Below are positions 53,242-62,641 of a DNA stretch of 64,000 bases, in pieces. The notes beneath the pieces were generated by a model. The model was given only the letters and a program-made list of their open reading frames with translations, did no database searches and was not told where the DNA came from. Both the position numbers and the translations under genes were made by a program. Position 1 is the first letter of the stretch. Each line of letters begins with the position of its first letter. This DNA comes from Bogoriella caseilytica (GTDB taxonomy: Bacteria; Actinomycetota; Actinomycetes; Actinomycetales; Actinomycetaceae), in assembly GCF_003752405.1 (NCBI RefSeq), contig NZ_RKHK01000001.1:2604001-2668000 (forward strand), in the 5' to 3' direction.

Positions 53242-54186
53242 ATGACGGTGGCCGAGCATGAGGAGCTTCTGGTGGGGTTCGCCCGGCACTTGCGCCTGCG
53301 CCGCAACCTCTCCGCACACACCGTGCGCGCCTACCAGGGGGACGTCAGCTCGCTCCTCACGCATCTGGAGGAGCGCGAGCAGGAGCTCGCGAAGCTCGAC
53401 CTGAGCGCACTACGCAGCTGGCTCGCCGGCGAGCAGCGCCGGGGCCTGGCGCGGTCTTCCCTGGCTCGCCGAGTGGCCGCCGTACGCACCTTCACCGCCT
53501 GGGCCGCGAAGAGCGGGCACCTCCCCAGTGACGTGGGGGCGCGATTGCGGAGCCCCAGCCCGGATCGGCACTTGCCCAGTGTGCTGGGCGCCGAGCAGGC
53601 GGTTGCGCTCCTGGAGACCGCCCGGGAGGCGGCCGAGGAAGCCGACGTTGACGCCACCAATCCAGAGTCGCGCGGCGTCCATGCTGCAGCGCTGCGCGAC
53701 TGGGCTGCCTTCGAAGCCCTTTATGCCACGGGCGTTCGCATCAGCGAACTCCTCGGCGCGGACCTTGGCGATCTTGACCTTGGTGAGCGGATTCTGCGCG
53801 TCACCGGCAAGGGAGATAAGCAACGGGTCGCGCCCTTCGGCATGCCGGCCGCACGCGCGATGCAGGAGTACCTCGACCACGGGCGCCCGAGCTTGCTGGG
53901 GGAGCGTTCGGGCAAGGCGATCTTCCTTGGCGTGCGCGGCGGTCGGCTCGATCCGCGCACGCTGCGCGGCGCCCTGCACCGTCTCGCTGCCCGGGCCGGG
54001 GTTCCCGATCTTTCGCCGCACGGTCTGCGGCATTCGGCGGCGACGCACCTGCTGGCCGGTGGCTCCGATCTGCGCACCGTCCAGGAGATCCTCGGGCATT
54101 CCTCGCTTGCCACGACCCAGCGCTACACCCACGTCACGCCGGAGCGCTTGCGTTCCACCTACACCCAGGCCCACCCCCGCGCCTGA
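53242..54186 (+). CDS. xerC: Tyrosine recombinase XerC
   Basis: 314 residues. Resolves chromosome dimers at dif with XerD. The SAM-like N-terminal domain (LVGFARHLRLRRNLSAHTVR, AYQGDVSSLLTHLEERE) precedes the catalytic domain with ALYATGVRISELLGADLGD (Arg I), RVTGKGDKQRVAPFG (Lys), SPHGLRHSAATHLLAGGSDL (HxxR) and ILGHSSLATTQRYTHVTPER (His and the nucleophile Tyr). Position between dprA and rpsB matches xerC of mycobacteria. The last codons form one arm of a long inverted repeat with the following gap. Confidence 0.95.
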   Translation: MTVAEHEELLVGFARHLRLRRNLSAHTVRAYQGDVSSLLTHLEEREQELAKLDLSALRSWLAGEQRRGLARSSLARRVAAVRTFTAWAAKSGHLPSDVGARLRSPSPDRHLPSVLGAEQAVALLETAREAAEEADVDATNPESRGVHAAALRDWAAFEALYATGVRISELLGADLGDLDLGERILRVTGKGDKQRVAPFGMPAARAMQEYLDHGRPSLLGERSGKAIFLGVRGGRLDPRTLRGALHRLAARAGVPDLSPHGLRHSAATHLLAGGSDLRTVQEILGHSSLATTQRYTHVTPERLRSTYTQAHPRA

Positions 54187-54221
54187 GAGCCTCGCGACGT
54201 GGGGGTGGGCCTGGGTGTAGG
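54158..54221. repeat. Long inverted repeat at the xerC/pspA convergent junction
   Basis: A 21-bp perfect repeat: the last coding bases of xerC (54158-54178) are complementary to 54201-54221, with a 22-base loop that can itself form a short CGCG stem (54178-54181 with 54193-54196). It lies between two convergent genes and can act as a bidirectional terminator. The second arm reads as an inverted copy of the xerC end and leaves only 17 bases to the pspA stop. Confidence 0.8.
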
Positions 54222-54238
54222 GGGTGCCGGTGATGGCG

Positions 54239-54955
54239 CTACTGGTCCTTGCGCAGGGCGGCCAGCCGGGCCTCGATCTCGGCGTCTCTGCTGTGGTCTT
54301 CGAGCTCAGCGAACTGTGACTCCAAGCTGGCGCCCTGCAGCTCGGCGTGACCGGCCACCCGTGCCTCCTCGCGCCGCACCTGATCCTCGAAGCGGGAGAC
54401 CTCCGTGGTGGGGTCGAGCACATTGATCGATGAGAGGGCGCTCTGCACGGTCGATTGCGCCTGGGCTGTCTTGGCGCGGGCCACCAGCTGGTCGCGCTTG
54501 GTGGTCAGTTCCGTCAGTTTGGTCCGCATCTGGGTGAGACCGGTCTTGAGCTTCTCCACCACCTCACGCTGGGAGGCGATGGCCGGCTCTGCGGTCTTGG
54601 CCGAATCCTCCGCGGCGATCTGCTTGCCCACGGCGACGCGAGCCAGGTTCTCGAAGCGCTCGGCCTCCTCGGCGTTGCCTGCTTCGCGCAGCTGGCTGGC
54701 GCGGTTCGCTGCGGCCAGGGCCTTGTTGCCCCAGTCCTTGGCCTCTTCCAGGTCACTGGCGTGGTCCTGCTCGGCCAGGCGCAACGAGCCGATGGTCTGG
54801 GCGACGGCGTCCTCGGCCTCGCGAATGGAGTTGGTGTAGTCGCGCACGAGCTGGTCAAGCATCTTCTGCGGATCCTCGGCGCGGTCGAGCAAGGCGTTGA
54901 TGTTCGCCTTGGTCAGCTGGCTGATTCGGCCGAGGATGGTCTGCTTCTGTGCCAT
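54239..54955 (-). CDS. pspA: PspA/IM30 family protein
   Basis: 238 residues, nearly all long helices. PspA/Vipp1 proteins polymerise on damaged membrane and preserve the proton gradient. Features are ILGRISQLTKANINALLDRA (membrane-binding first helices), DPQKMLDQLVRDYTNSIREA, the coiled-coil region LEEAKDWGNKALAAANRASQ, LKTGLTQMRTKLTELTTKRD and the C-terminal DAEIEARLAALRKDQ. It follows the TPM-domain gene in the same direction after 86 bases and is probably expressed with it. Confidence 0.95.
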   Translation of the reverse strand: MAQKQTILGRISQLTKANINALLDRAEDPQKMLDQLVRDYTNSIREAEDAVAQTIGSLRLAEQDHASDLEEAKDWGNKALAAANRASQLREAGNAEEAERFENLARVAVGKQIAAEDSAKTAEPAIASQREVVEKLKTGLTQMRTKLTELTTKRDQLVARAKTAQAQSTVQSALSSINVLDPTTEVSRFEDQVRREEARVAGHAELQGASLESQFAELEDHSRDAEIEARLAALRKDQ

Positions 54956-55041
54956 GGTGCTGCCCTTCGTAGAATTCGGTCACTGATTGGTTCAACGGGC
55001 CTGTGCTGTGCAGGGTTCCGACGGGCTCTGCCCGTGGAGGC

Positions 55042-57147
55042 TCAGAACCGGCCGCCGCCGCCGCGGCGACCGCCGCCGAAGCTGCCTCCGCCTCCGCGGC
55101 GCCCGCCACCGCTGAAGCCCCCACCGAAGCCGCCGCGGGAGCCCCCACCGAAGCCGCCGCGGGAGCCACCTCGCGACCCGCCACCCCACGAGCTACCGCC
55201 GCCCCATCCGCCGCGGTGACCGCGGTTGTTGTTGCCCATCCCGCCGAGGATCCCGCCGAGGATCAGCGAACCCACGTCGATGCCTCCGCCGCGCTGACCG
55301 CCCTGATGGCCGCCACCGAAACCGCCGCCAAAGCCTCCACCCCAGCCCTGATGGTCCTGCTGGGCGAGAGCTTCCGCCTGGTCCGCCAAACGCTCCGCCT
55401 GGCCCACTACCTCGCGGGCTCTCACGGGATCCTGGTGCTGAAGGGCATGAGCTTCGTTGCGGAGACGCTGAGCTTCCGAGAGCCGCGTACGCGCCTGTTG
55501 CCCCACCGTGCCGCGGTGGGTGGAGACGTACGAGGAGATCTGCGTGATGCGGGCATCAAGGCGATGCAGCCGGCTGACCAACTGCGCCACCGCTCTCCGG
55601 CGATTCTCCTCCTCCTGGCGCAGGGGAGCGAGGATGTTGTCCAGGCCCGTCTCAGCCTGCTCGACGCGCTGCAGGGCAGCAATAGGGTCGCCACCGTCTT
55701 GCGCCTGCCGGCCCTGCTCGAGAGCGGCTGTGCCCTCATCCCGGCGGGCGGTGACCTCGGGATCATTCGGAGCAAGGCGGTTCGCATCGTTGATGTCGGC
55801 GCGCAGGGAGTCCATGGCCGAGGGCAGGCCCTCCGCGGCCTGGGTGAGCATGGCGCCGGACTGGTCGACTTCACGCAACAGCTCGGCCGCCTGACCGATG
55901 GCCTCCTCGGCGATCTGCAGATGCGTCACTGCTGTCTGGCGGTCACCGTCGGTGACGCACTGCTGCCCGGTGGACACCGAGTCGCGCGCGGCCTGAAGGA
56001 GCTGCTCTGCCTCATCAGGTGCGGCGGCCACGGAAGCGAGGGCGGTCTGGGGGTACTGGGTGCCGAGGTGGGCCAGGCGTGCCCGGGCACCGTCGAGGCG
56101 AGAGCTCACTTCATCGGCCCGCTGGCCCATCTCGGCCAGAGCCTGGGGAGCCTTGGCCTGGAGGTCGCGCAGCGTGGCGAAGTGACTCGATTGGGCCTCG
56201 AGGGCTTCGCCGATCCTCTCAGTGAACGACAGGATCTCCGCGTATGCCTGGCGCTGGTGATCCTCTGCATCGATGGTGCCGTCGTCAATCTGCTGGCGGA
56301 GCGAGAACGCGCGTTGGCCCAGCTGTTTCGCGTCATTCAGGGCGGCGGTGTAGCGGTCGGTAGCCTCAAGACCGAACTGCGCCTGAGCGAAGCCCAGTTC
56401 CTCGTCCGAGGACCGGAGATCATTGTCGGTCTCCAGCAGCGCCTGGCCTGCCCGAACAGCAAGTTCCTCAGTCGGCAGGGTGAGCGGGTGGCCAGGCGGC
56501 AAGGGCTTCCCATCCGGTCCCAGTGGCGGTGCGTTGCGGCGCTGCCACCAGCGATACAGGACGTAGCCTCCGATGACGAGTCCAGCGAGCAACACCAGCA
56601 CGAGGAGCGTTCCGGTGCCGAACCCGCCTCCCGATCCGCCGGTGTGCTCTCCGGAAGAGGTATCTGAGTCCTCTGCAGCGAGATCCTCGACGGCCTCGGC
56701 AAAGGCGATGGCCGCTTGCGACCAATCACCCTGCGAGAGGTGAGGTACCACGTCCTGGCCGGCTCGCTGATCCAGAGCTTCGGGGGAGTAGGGCGCGTTG
56801 TCGTCGCCACTGACACCCCAAGCGCCCTCATCGATCGCCACCGCCAGCAGTGGATTGTTGCTGCCGAGACCCGAACTGACAGCGCTCTCGACCGCCCAGT
56901 CTCCTCCGGTGGCACCATCGAAGTCCGATACGAAGGCCACGAAGACCACCTGCCCCGTTTCCGCGGCGACGCGGTCGAAGGCCTCCAGTACCTCGGCGAC
57001 ATCGCTGTCACTGAGGGCACCGGCAGAGTCGTAAACCTGACCGGTGAGGTCGGCCGGAGGCTCCGCTGCAGCAGGCAGAGCGGTGACCACCCCCAGAGCG
57101 ACAGAGGCGAGGGCGGCTGAGAACACACGTGCGGCGCGGAGACTCAC
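55042..57147 (-). CDS. TPM-domain membrane protein with coiled coil and Gly-rich tail
   Basis: 701 residues. A signal peptide (FSAALASVALGVVTALPAAA) is followed by a TPM domain at about 30-160 (LTGQVYDSAGALSDSDVAEV, ETGQVVFVAFVSDFDGATGG, NPLLAVAIDEGAWGVS), a membrane helix near 198-218 (GTLLVLVLLAGLVIGGYVLY), a very long Gln/Ala/Glu-rich cytoplasmic coiled coil (about 235-600), and a C-terminal ~85 residues of Gly with Arg, Phe and Ser (SRGGFGGG units). TPM proteins are known from photosystem repair and envelope stress; with PspA next door a membrane-stress role is likely. GTG at 57145-57147 gives the signal peptide. Confidence 0.88.
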   Translation of the reverse strand: MSLRAARVFSAALASVALGVVTALPAAAEPPADLTGQVYDSAGALSDSDVAEVLEAFDRVAAETGQVVFVAFVSDFDGATGGDWAVESAVSSGLGSNNPLLAVAIDEGAWGVSGDDNAPYSPEALDQRAGQDVVPHLSQGDWSQAAIAFAEAVEDLAAEDSDTSSGEHTGGSGGGFGTGTLLVLVLLAGLVIGGYVLYRWWQRRNAPPLGPDGKPLPPGHPLTLPTEELAVRAGQALLETDNDLRSSDEELGFAQAQFGLEATDRYTAALNDAKQLGQRAFSLRQQIDDGTIDAEDHQRQAYAEILSFTERIGEALEAQSSHFATLRDLQAKAPQALAEMGQRADEVSSRLDGARARLAHLGTQYPQTALASVAAAPDEAEQLLQAARDSVSTGQQCVTDGDRQTAVTHLQIAEEAIGQAAELLREVDQSGAMLTQAAEGLPSAMDSLRADINDANRLAPNDPEVTARRDEGTAALEQGRQAQDGGDPIAALQRVEQAETGLDNILAPLRQEEENRRRAVAQLVSRLHRLDARITQISSYVSTHRGTVGQQARTRLSEAQRLRNEAHALQHQDPVRAREVVGQAERLADQAEALAQQDHQGWGGGFGGGFGGGHQGGQRGGGIDVGSLILGGILGGMGNNNRGHRGGWGGGSSWGGGSRGGSRGGFGGGSRGGFGGGFSGGGRRGGGGSFGGGRRGGGGRF
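55117..55164. repeat. 24-base tandem duplication in the TPM gene
   Basis: Two perfect copies of a 24-base unit (55117-55140 and 55141-55164) encode two SRGGFGGG octapeptides in the Gly-rich tail. The reading frame is kept, so the number of units may vary between strains through slippage. Confidence 0.8.
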
Positions 57148-57358
57148 GTACTGATCTTTCCCCGGGGACGGCACTTCGAGCAACGTGCGGCGAACCCCTA
57201 CGGTGGCCGGATGGGCACGGTCAGGCTGACGGGTTCAGGAGGCCTTCGCTGGTGAGGCCGAGTTCGGCCGGCACCAGGACCGTGCCGCGCGCAGTGTCTG
57301 GGGGCGCATGACCGCAGGCATCGAGCGCTGGTACTCCATCGCGGGACGGGCCGACTGA

Positions 57359-57979
57359 TCACCGCCGTCCGACGGGAAGCAGCCGGATCACTGGCCGCTC
57401 GTCGAGGAGGATCATGGGGTCGATGTAGCTGTTCGGCCCGGTCCGCGCACCCCAGTGCAGGCATTCTGCTGATGCCGGGCAGTGCCCGGACGCGAGATGG
57501 CCGAGCAGGTCACCTGCGCTGACGGCATCACCGGAAGCGACGGACGGTTCGACAGGCTCGTAGGTGGTGCGCAGCCCGTCGGCGTGATCGACCGAGACCA
57601 CGTAGCGGTCCACCACCCAGCCGGCGAAGGCGACGACGCCGGCACCGGCTGAGAGCACCTCTTCTCCGGCCGGGTGTGCCAGGTCCACGCCACGATGCCC
57701 GGGGCCCCAGGGATCCGAGGGGGCTTCGAATCCGCGCAGCACCTCCGTTGCGCCGCCGGTGGGCCAGACGTAGCCGCGCGTGCTGGGGATCTGGGCGCTC
57801 CGCGGAGCCGTGGATGTGCCGACGGATCTCTCGGAGCTGGTCCGTACCGCCGGTGCGGTGTCACCGTCAGTGAGCTCCCGGCCGTCCACGGGCCAGGCGC
57901 CGACCGGCAGCGCCGCGAGGAGCACCAGGGCAAGCACTATCGGCGGCACGAGCGTGAGACGTAGCAGGAGCTGGCGCAT
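57359..57979 (-). CDS. M23 family metallopeptidase (peptidoglycan hydrolase)
   Basis: 206 residues. A hydrophobic signal segment (VPPIVLALVLLAALPVGAWP) precedes a linker and a LytM/M23 domain: YVWPTGGATEVLRGFEAPSD, HRGVDLAHPAGEEVLSAGAG with the His-x3-Asp metal ligands, VVSVDHADGLRTTYEPVEPS and ECLHWGARTGPNSYIDPMIL with the last His ligand. It should cut peptide cross-links in the wall, outside the membrane. The same kind of gene precedes rpsB in mycobacteria (Rv2891). ATG at 57977-57979. The 175-base gap to the TPM gene has no clear gene, only a short open stretch (57233-57358). Confidence 0.92.
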   Translation of the reverse strand: MRQLLLRLTLVPPIVLALVLLAALPVGAWPVDGRELTDGDTAPAVRTSSERSVGTSTAPRSAQIPSTRGYVWPTGGATEVLRGFEAPSDPWGPGHRGVDLAHPAGEEVLSAGAGVVAFAGWVVDRYVVSVDHADGLRTTYEPVEPSVASGDAVSAGDLLGHLASGHCPASAECLHWGARTGPNSYIDPMILLDERPVIRLLPVGRR

Positions 57980-58162
57980 GGCATGAGCGTGCCCGGGCAC
58001 CACCGTCCTCCCGTCTGGATCGGCGTAGCCGATGTGGGCGAGGAGGCGTGCGGATTGGCATCTGTGTATGAGATGGCGGGCTGCGGCGCCTACCTACCGG
58101 CCCGCATTCCCGGCTGTGCGGTACGGCCCGGCGTCTGAAAGCGCCCCATCACTTGCCGTGCG

Positions 58163-58831
58163 CTACAGCTCTACTGCGCGATCACAGTGCTCGAGTACGA
58201 GCGGATCGTGCGTGGCGATCAGAGCGCCCATGCCAGCCTCGGCCCGCCGCCGGATGAGAGTGAGCACCGTGCGAGATGCTGGAGCATCAAGGTGTGAAGA
58301 CGGCTCGTCGGCAAGGAGGACCTTCGGCTCGTTGGCGAGTGCGCGAGCGAGGAGGACGCGCTGACGTTCGCCGCCTGAGAGCGTGCCCGCTGTGAACTGC
58401 GTTGCCGGCAGCGCGTCCACGCTCTTCAGGAGTTCAAGCACGCGGGCATGCCGATCACCGCGGGAGAGGCGCGGCTGCCCCAGCCTCACCGGGAGCGCAA
58501 GGTTGCTCGCCACTGACTCCTCGTCAATCAACCCGCCATGTTGGGGAAGGATGCCGAAATAGCACCTCCTGAGGAACGCCAAACGTGATCTGCTCGAGAG
58601 ATCGAGAGTCTCGTCTGAGATGAGCACATCGCCGGAATCGGGCTGGAGCAGACCGCACGCGATGTTGAGCGCAGTGGTCTTGCCCGAACCAGAGGGTCCG
58701 AGCAGCGCAACCACTTCACCAGGAGCCACACCGAACGAGAGGGAGTCCAGAACGGAGCGTGTGCGCTCGCCGTCAGGAAATGACTTCGACACGTTGCGAA
58801 GCGCGACCAGTTCAGCTGGTGAGGTGCTCAT
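58163..58831 (-). CDS. ABC exporter ATPase (MacB/LolD-like)
   Basis: 222 residues. A single ATPase: LVALRNVSKSFPDGERTRSV, VVALLGPSGSGKTTALNIAC (Walker A), CYFGILPQHGGLIDEESVAS (Q-loop), TLSGGERQRVLLARALANEP (signature), LLADEPSSHLD (Walker B) and LIATHDPLVLEHCD (switch His). Size and motifs place it with LolD/MacB-type exporters; the ATPases of lactococcin-972-like bacteriocin exporters are similar. ATG at 58829-58831 overlaps the permease gene by 20 bases. It is the last gene of a three-gene set on the minus strand. Confidence 0.9.
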   Translation of the reverse strand: MSTSPAELVALRNVSKSFPDGERTRSVLDSLSFGVAPGEVVALLGPSGSGKTTALNIACGLLQPDSGDVLISDETLDLSSRSRLAFLRRCYFGILPQHGGLIDEESVASNLALPVRLGQPRLSRGDRHARVLELLKSVDALPATQFTAGTLSGGERQRVLLARALANEPKVLLADEPSSHLDAPASRTVLTLIRRRAEAGMGALIATHDPLVLEHCDRAVEL

Positions 58832-59966
58832 TCGGGGCAAGACCCTTCCGGTAGATAGACGCCGCGGAAATCGCTGTCAGCACTACGTGAACTACGACGA
58901 GGCCAACGGCTAGATAGACCACGACGCCTGGATCGAAGTCAGCTGTGGAGGGTCCGCCGGCGAGCATGTTCCACGCGACAAAGAAGGCGAAGGCAGCCGG
59001 TGCCGTCGCCGCGGCCAGGATGAGGACGCTCTGGCGAACCACGAAGCCGAGTCGATGGGCCCCGAACGACGCCTCGATGGCGTAGCAGCGCCGGAAGCGA
59101 TGCCACAGTGCCGACTGGATGAGGAGGAAGCCGAGAAGGGTGCTGATCGTGCCCATCAGAGCCACCAAGAAGGTTGCCAAGGAAACGATGGCTGAGGACC
59201 GCTCCGCGATTCCTGGCCCAGATTGCGTCTCAACTGCGTAGTACTGCGCCGTGCCGTGACTGTTCAACTCGTCAATGAGGTGATCCAGATCGCTCGAGGC
59301 GCAGGCGCAGGCGAATCGTTCAGCTGGCCATTCGAACGTTTGTGGTCTCTCCAGTGGAAGGCGGGTGGCGTCGGAGGGGTGTATCAGTGCCCAGTTCCCC
59401 GTTGCCTGTGCTCCCCGATCGACCGGGCTGTCGCCTCGTGGGGCAGACTCGAGAAGTCGCGTGGTCGAGATGGGTTCCATTGTGGCGTCAATATATGCGC
59501 GCCACGAACCGCGTTCTTCATCGCTCCATACGGTTGGCTGCCCAGGTGTGGAATGAACCGATGGATCACTTGGCCATGTCAGCCCGATGACGACGATTCC
59601 CTGCGTGGACGGCGCGGGCTCCGGCGAGTGTGACTCGGCGTGCCAGATCTCCTGAGCGTCCAGCCAGAGGTAACTACCTGGGTGGTTCTCGGTCATGGTC
59701 AGCAGCGCAGCCGACCTCGGGTCGTCCTGCAACTGATAGGGCGGAGGCGACTGCACCTCCATGTAGTGGCGCGCGTCGACATCTAGCGCGCCGATTCGGT
59801 AGGTGTTTCCCTGCTGTTCAGAGGTGAAGATCTGCACTGCGGGCAGCGTGAACGAGGCCATGTAGGCCAGAATGAAGCTCGTCATCAAGACCATCGGTGC
59901 CGTCGTGGCGAGGATGGCCAGTCCTCGTCGCAGGTCGGCAATAATGCGGCTAGCGTGGAATCGCAT
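58812..59966 (-). CDS. FtsX/MacB-like ABC exporter permease, larger subunit
   Basis: 384 residues. One N-terminal membrane helix (AILATTAPMVLMTSFILAYM), an extracytoplasmic domain of about 210 residues containing Trp-rich parts and CACAS, and three C-terminal helices (SLATFLVALMGTISTLLGFL; SVLILAAATAPAAFAFFVAW; VVYLAVGLVVVHVVLTAISA). The 1+3 topology is that of FtsX/MacB permeases, and the region LIQSALWHRFRRCYAIEASFG, HRLGFVVRQS matches the coupling segment after helix 2. It recalls bacteriocin-associated DUF1430 proteins, but only loosely. It overlaps both neighbours (20 and 17 bases). Confidence 0.75.
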   Translation of the reverse strand: MRFHASRIIADLRRGLAILATTAPMVLMTSFILAYMASFTLPAVQIFTSEQQGNTYRIGALDVDARHYMEVQSPPPYQLQDDPRSAALLTMTENHPGSYLWLDAQEIWHAESHSPEPAPSTQGIVVIGLTWPSDPSVHSTPGQPTVWSDEERGSWRAYIDATMEPISTTRLLESAPRGDSPVDRGAQATGNWALIHPSDATRLPLERPQTFEWPAERFACACASSDLDHLIDELNSHGTAQYYAVETQSGPGIAERSSAIVSLATFLVALMGTISTLLGFLLIQSALWHRFRRCYAIEASFGAHRLGFVVRQSVLILAAATAPAAFAFFVAWNMLAGGPSTADFDPGVVVYLAVGLVVVHVVLTAISAASIYRKGLAPNEHLTS

Positions 59967-60933
59967 ACCAGGTCCGCAACGTGAAGATGGCGGCGACTAT
60001 GGTCATGGCGAGGCTCGACAAGGTCCCAGCAGTAAGCCCTGCGAGTCCGTCCAGCGCTGTCGGTGCGCTCATCCCGAATCCGGCGACTGATCGTCCAAGC
60101 GCCCCCAGCGCGACTACTGATCCAGCTCCGACGGCGAGACCGGTGAGCAACGGGGGATACATTCGATTCAGGAACCGGCCGAACAAGGCTCTGATAGGTG
60201 CGCCGGCCAGCAACGCCGGTGCCACGCTAGCGCGGATTTTATTGGCATAGAACCACGATCCTAGAGCTGGAATGGCCTGGGTGAGCGAAGCTGACAGTCC
60301 TAGGATGATCGTGCCGATGTTCGTCGGAAGAACGCCTCCGGCGAGGCCGCCGTAGGTATCAATCCGAAGGACCTGCAATCCGTTTCTCTCGAGAAGGTTC
60401 GCTAGCGCGTCCAATTCGGAGTCTGTCACCCCCGTCGTGGCGAAGATGCCGCTGGCTGGAGGAGTGAGTGCTGGCGAGGTGACAGCGGCTAGCGGGTGCC
60501 CGAAGAACTGCAGGTCGGAACTGAAGGTGCCCAGCTCATCGGCGCGGGTGCCCAATGCTCCCCGGACTGCCAGCTCGATGCCAGGGACGCACTCCGTCAC
60601 CATGAACCCTTGCACGTCGAGTTCGCTGAGGGAGCGGAATTCATGATCGGAACCGAAAGACCCGTGGCGGTCGTAGACCGTGACGATGCCGGAGGCCCAC
60701 GACGCCGTGTGTGCGACGGAGAGCCCCGCTTCCTCGGTCATGCGGATGAGCTGGGCTGCGAACTCCGGGTCTCGTTCGTCATCGCTTTGCGGTGTGGTGT
60801 AGACCAGCGCGTGGGCCTCGGTAACGCCGAGGCGTTCGTTGGCCCACGGAGTGCGACCAGTGTCCGCCGCGAAGGCGAAAGCCCAGAGCGTCACGACGGC
60901 CACTGTTACCGCTAGTGACAATATGAGCTTCAT
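59950..60933 (-). CDS. FtsX/MacB-like ABC exporter permease, smaller subunit
   Basis: 327 residues. N-terminal helix (ILSLAVTVAVVTLWAFAFAA), an extracytoplasmic domain to about residue 205, then three helices (IGTIILGLSASLTQAIPALG; LLTGLAVGAGSVVALGALG; LTAGTLSSLAMTIVAAIFTL). The topology mirrors the larger subunit, so the two would form a heterodimer with the ATPase. First gene of the cassette; ATG at 60931-60933 with AAGGA close by. Codon choice is visibly less GC-rich than in the ribosomal genes on one side and xerC on the other, which suggests acquisition. Confidence 0.72.
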   Translation of the reverse strand: MKLILSLAVTVAVVTLWAFAFAADTGRTPWANERLGVTEAHALVYTTPQSDDERDPEFAAQLIRMTEEAGLSVAHTASWASGIVTVYDRHGSFGSDHEFRSLSELDVQGFMVTECVPGIELAVRGALGTRADELGTFSSDLQFFGHPLAAVTSPALTPPASGIFATTGVTDSELDALANLLERNGLQVLRIDTYGGLAGGVLPTNIGTIILGLSASLTQAIPALGSWFYANKIRASVAPALLAGAPIRALFGRFLNRMYPPLLTGLAVGAGSVVALGALGRSVAGFGMSAPTALDGLAGLTAGTLSSLAMTIVAAIFTLRTWYAIPR

Positions 60934-61273
60934 GGGTCCTTGGATGGGGTACAGCAGCGGCTGGGCGCCAGGATAGGTGTGCCGATGACGATGCTGCGAC
61001 GAGTTGAGGTCTGTCAAGGCCTGGATGCGCGTGGTGATGAAATCGGAACCTGAGTCGCACTGGGGTTTTCATTTCGCTACGTGTGTCGCCACTCGAACGT
61101 GCGCACTTTCCTCTTTGATAGGTGTCTCACCGAGGGTGATGTGAACACACCTGGCCGGACCGGTCCCGGTGGCGAGGGCCCGCAGTGGCGTGGGAGATCG
61201 GCCGTGTATGCCACGTGACCGGGATCGCGCCGATCTCGCGTGGGAGTACGGGTCTCAGCGGCCATTCATCCGC
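60934..61273. other. Divergent intergenic region between the ABC cassette and rpsB
   Basis: 340 bases without a convincing gene. On the minus strand a TTGACA (61012-61017) could serve the ABC cassette, but no -10 is well placed. An AT-richer stretch at 61065-61130 (TTTTCATTTCGCTACG, TTTCCTCTTTGATAGG) may hold regulatory sites. No small peptide gene resembling a bacteriocin precursor was found on either strand. Confidence 0.5.
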
Positions 61274-61554
61274 TAGAGTTGCCCCCGAGCCGGGTCCCCC
61301 CGGCTGACATCGCGTGCCCGCATATCCCCGCACCAGCCTGCTTTGACCGCACCCGCGGTCAGTGCAGGACCGAGGTCGGGGAGGCGAGGGGGCAACGGTC
61401 CCGCACCGGGAACGATCCGGTGCAGGCAGTCTCCCGCCGCAGGCACCAGGGCTCATAGAGCAGACAACCGGAACACCAGGGCTCCGGCTGGCGCGCAAGT
61501 GTCAGCGTGGGCCCCTAACGCGCGGGCATGGGCCCGCGCCAGGAAGGACGAGCC
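61274..61554 (+). promoter_or_regulatory. rpsB promoter and long structured leader
   Basis: TAGAGT (61274-61279) is a good -10, giving a leader of about 270 bases. Hairpins seen: TGACCGC-ACCC-GCGGTCA (61344-61361), a GCACCG/CGGTGC stem around 61401-61424, and GCGCGGGC-ATGG-GCCCGCGC (61520-61539) that ends two bases before the AGGAAGGA ribosome site of rpsB. The length and the last hairpin suggest autoregulation by S2 or a decay element; no known riboswitch consensus was recognised. Confidence 0.5.
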
Positions 61555-62610
<1,056 letters not shown>

Positions 62611-62641
62611 CCACCACCGCTGAGAGGATCTGAGGATCAAC

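Noticed and set aside
55003-56667. 554-codon plus-strand frame opposite the TPM gene
   Set aside because: The minus strand has a signal peptide, TPM motifs, membrane helix and Gly-rich repeats; the plus frame has no motif.
60934-61554. Hidden bacteriocin precursor for the ABC cassette
   Set aside because: All short frames here lack a ribosome site, a leader peptide or a Gly/Trp-rich core; the open frames are Arg/Pro-rich shadows.
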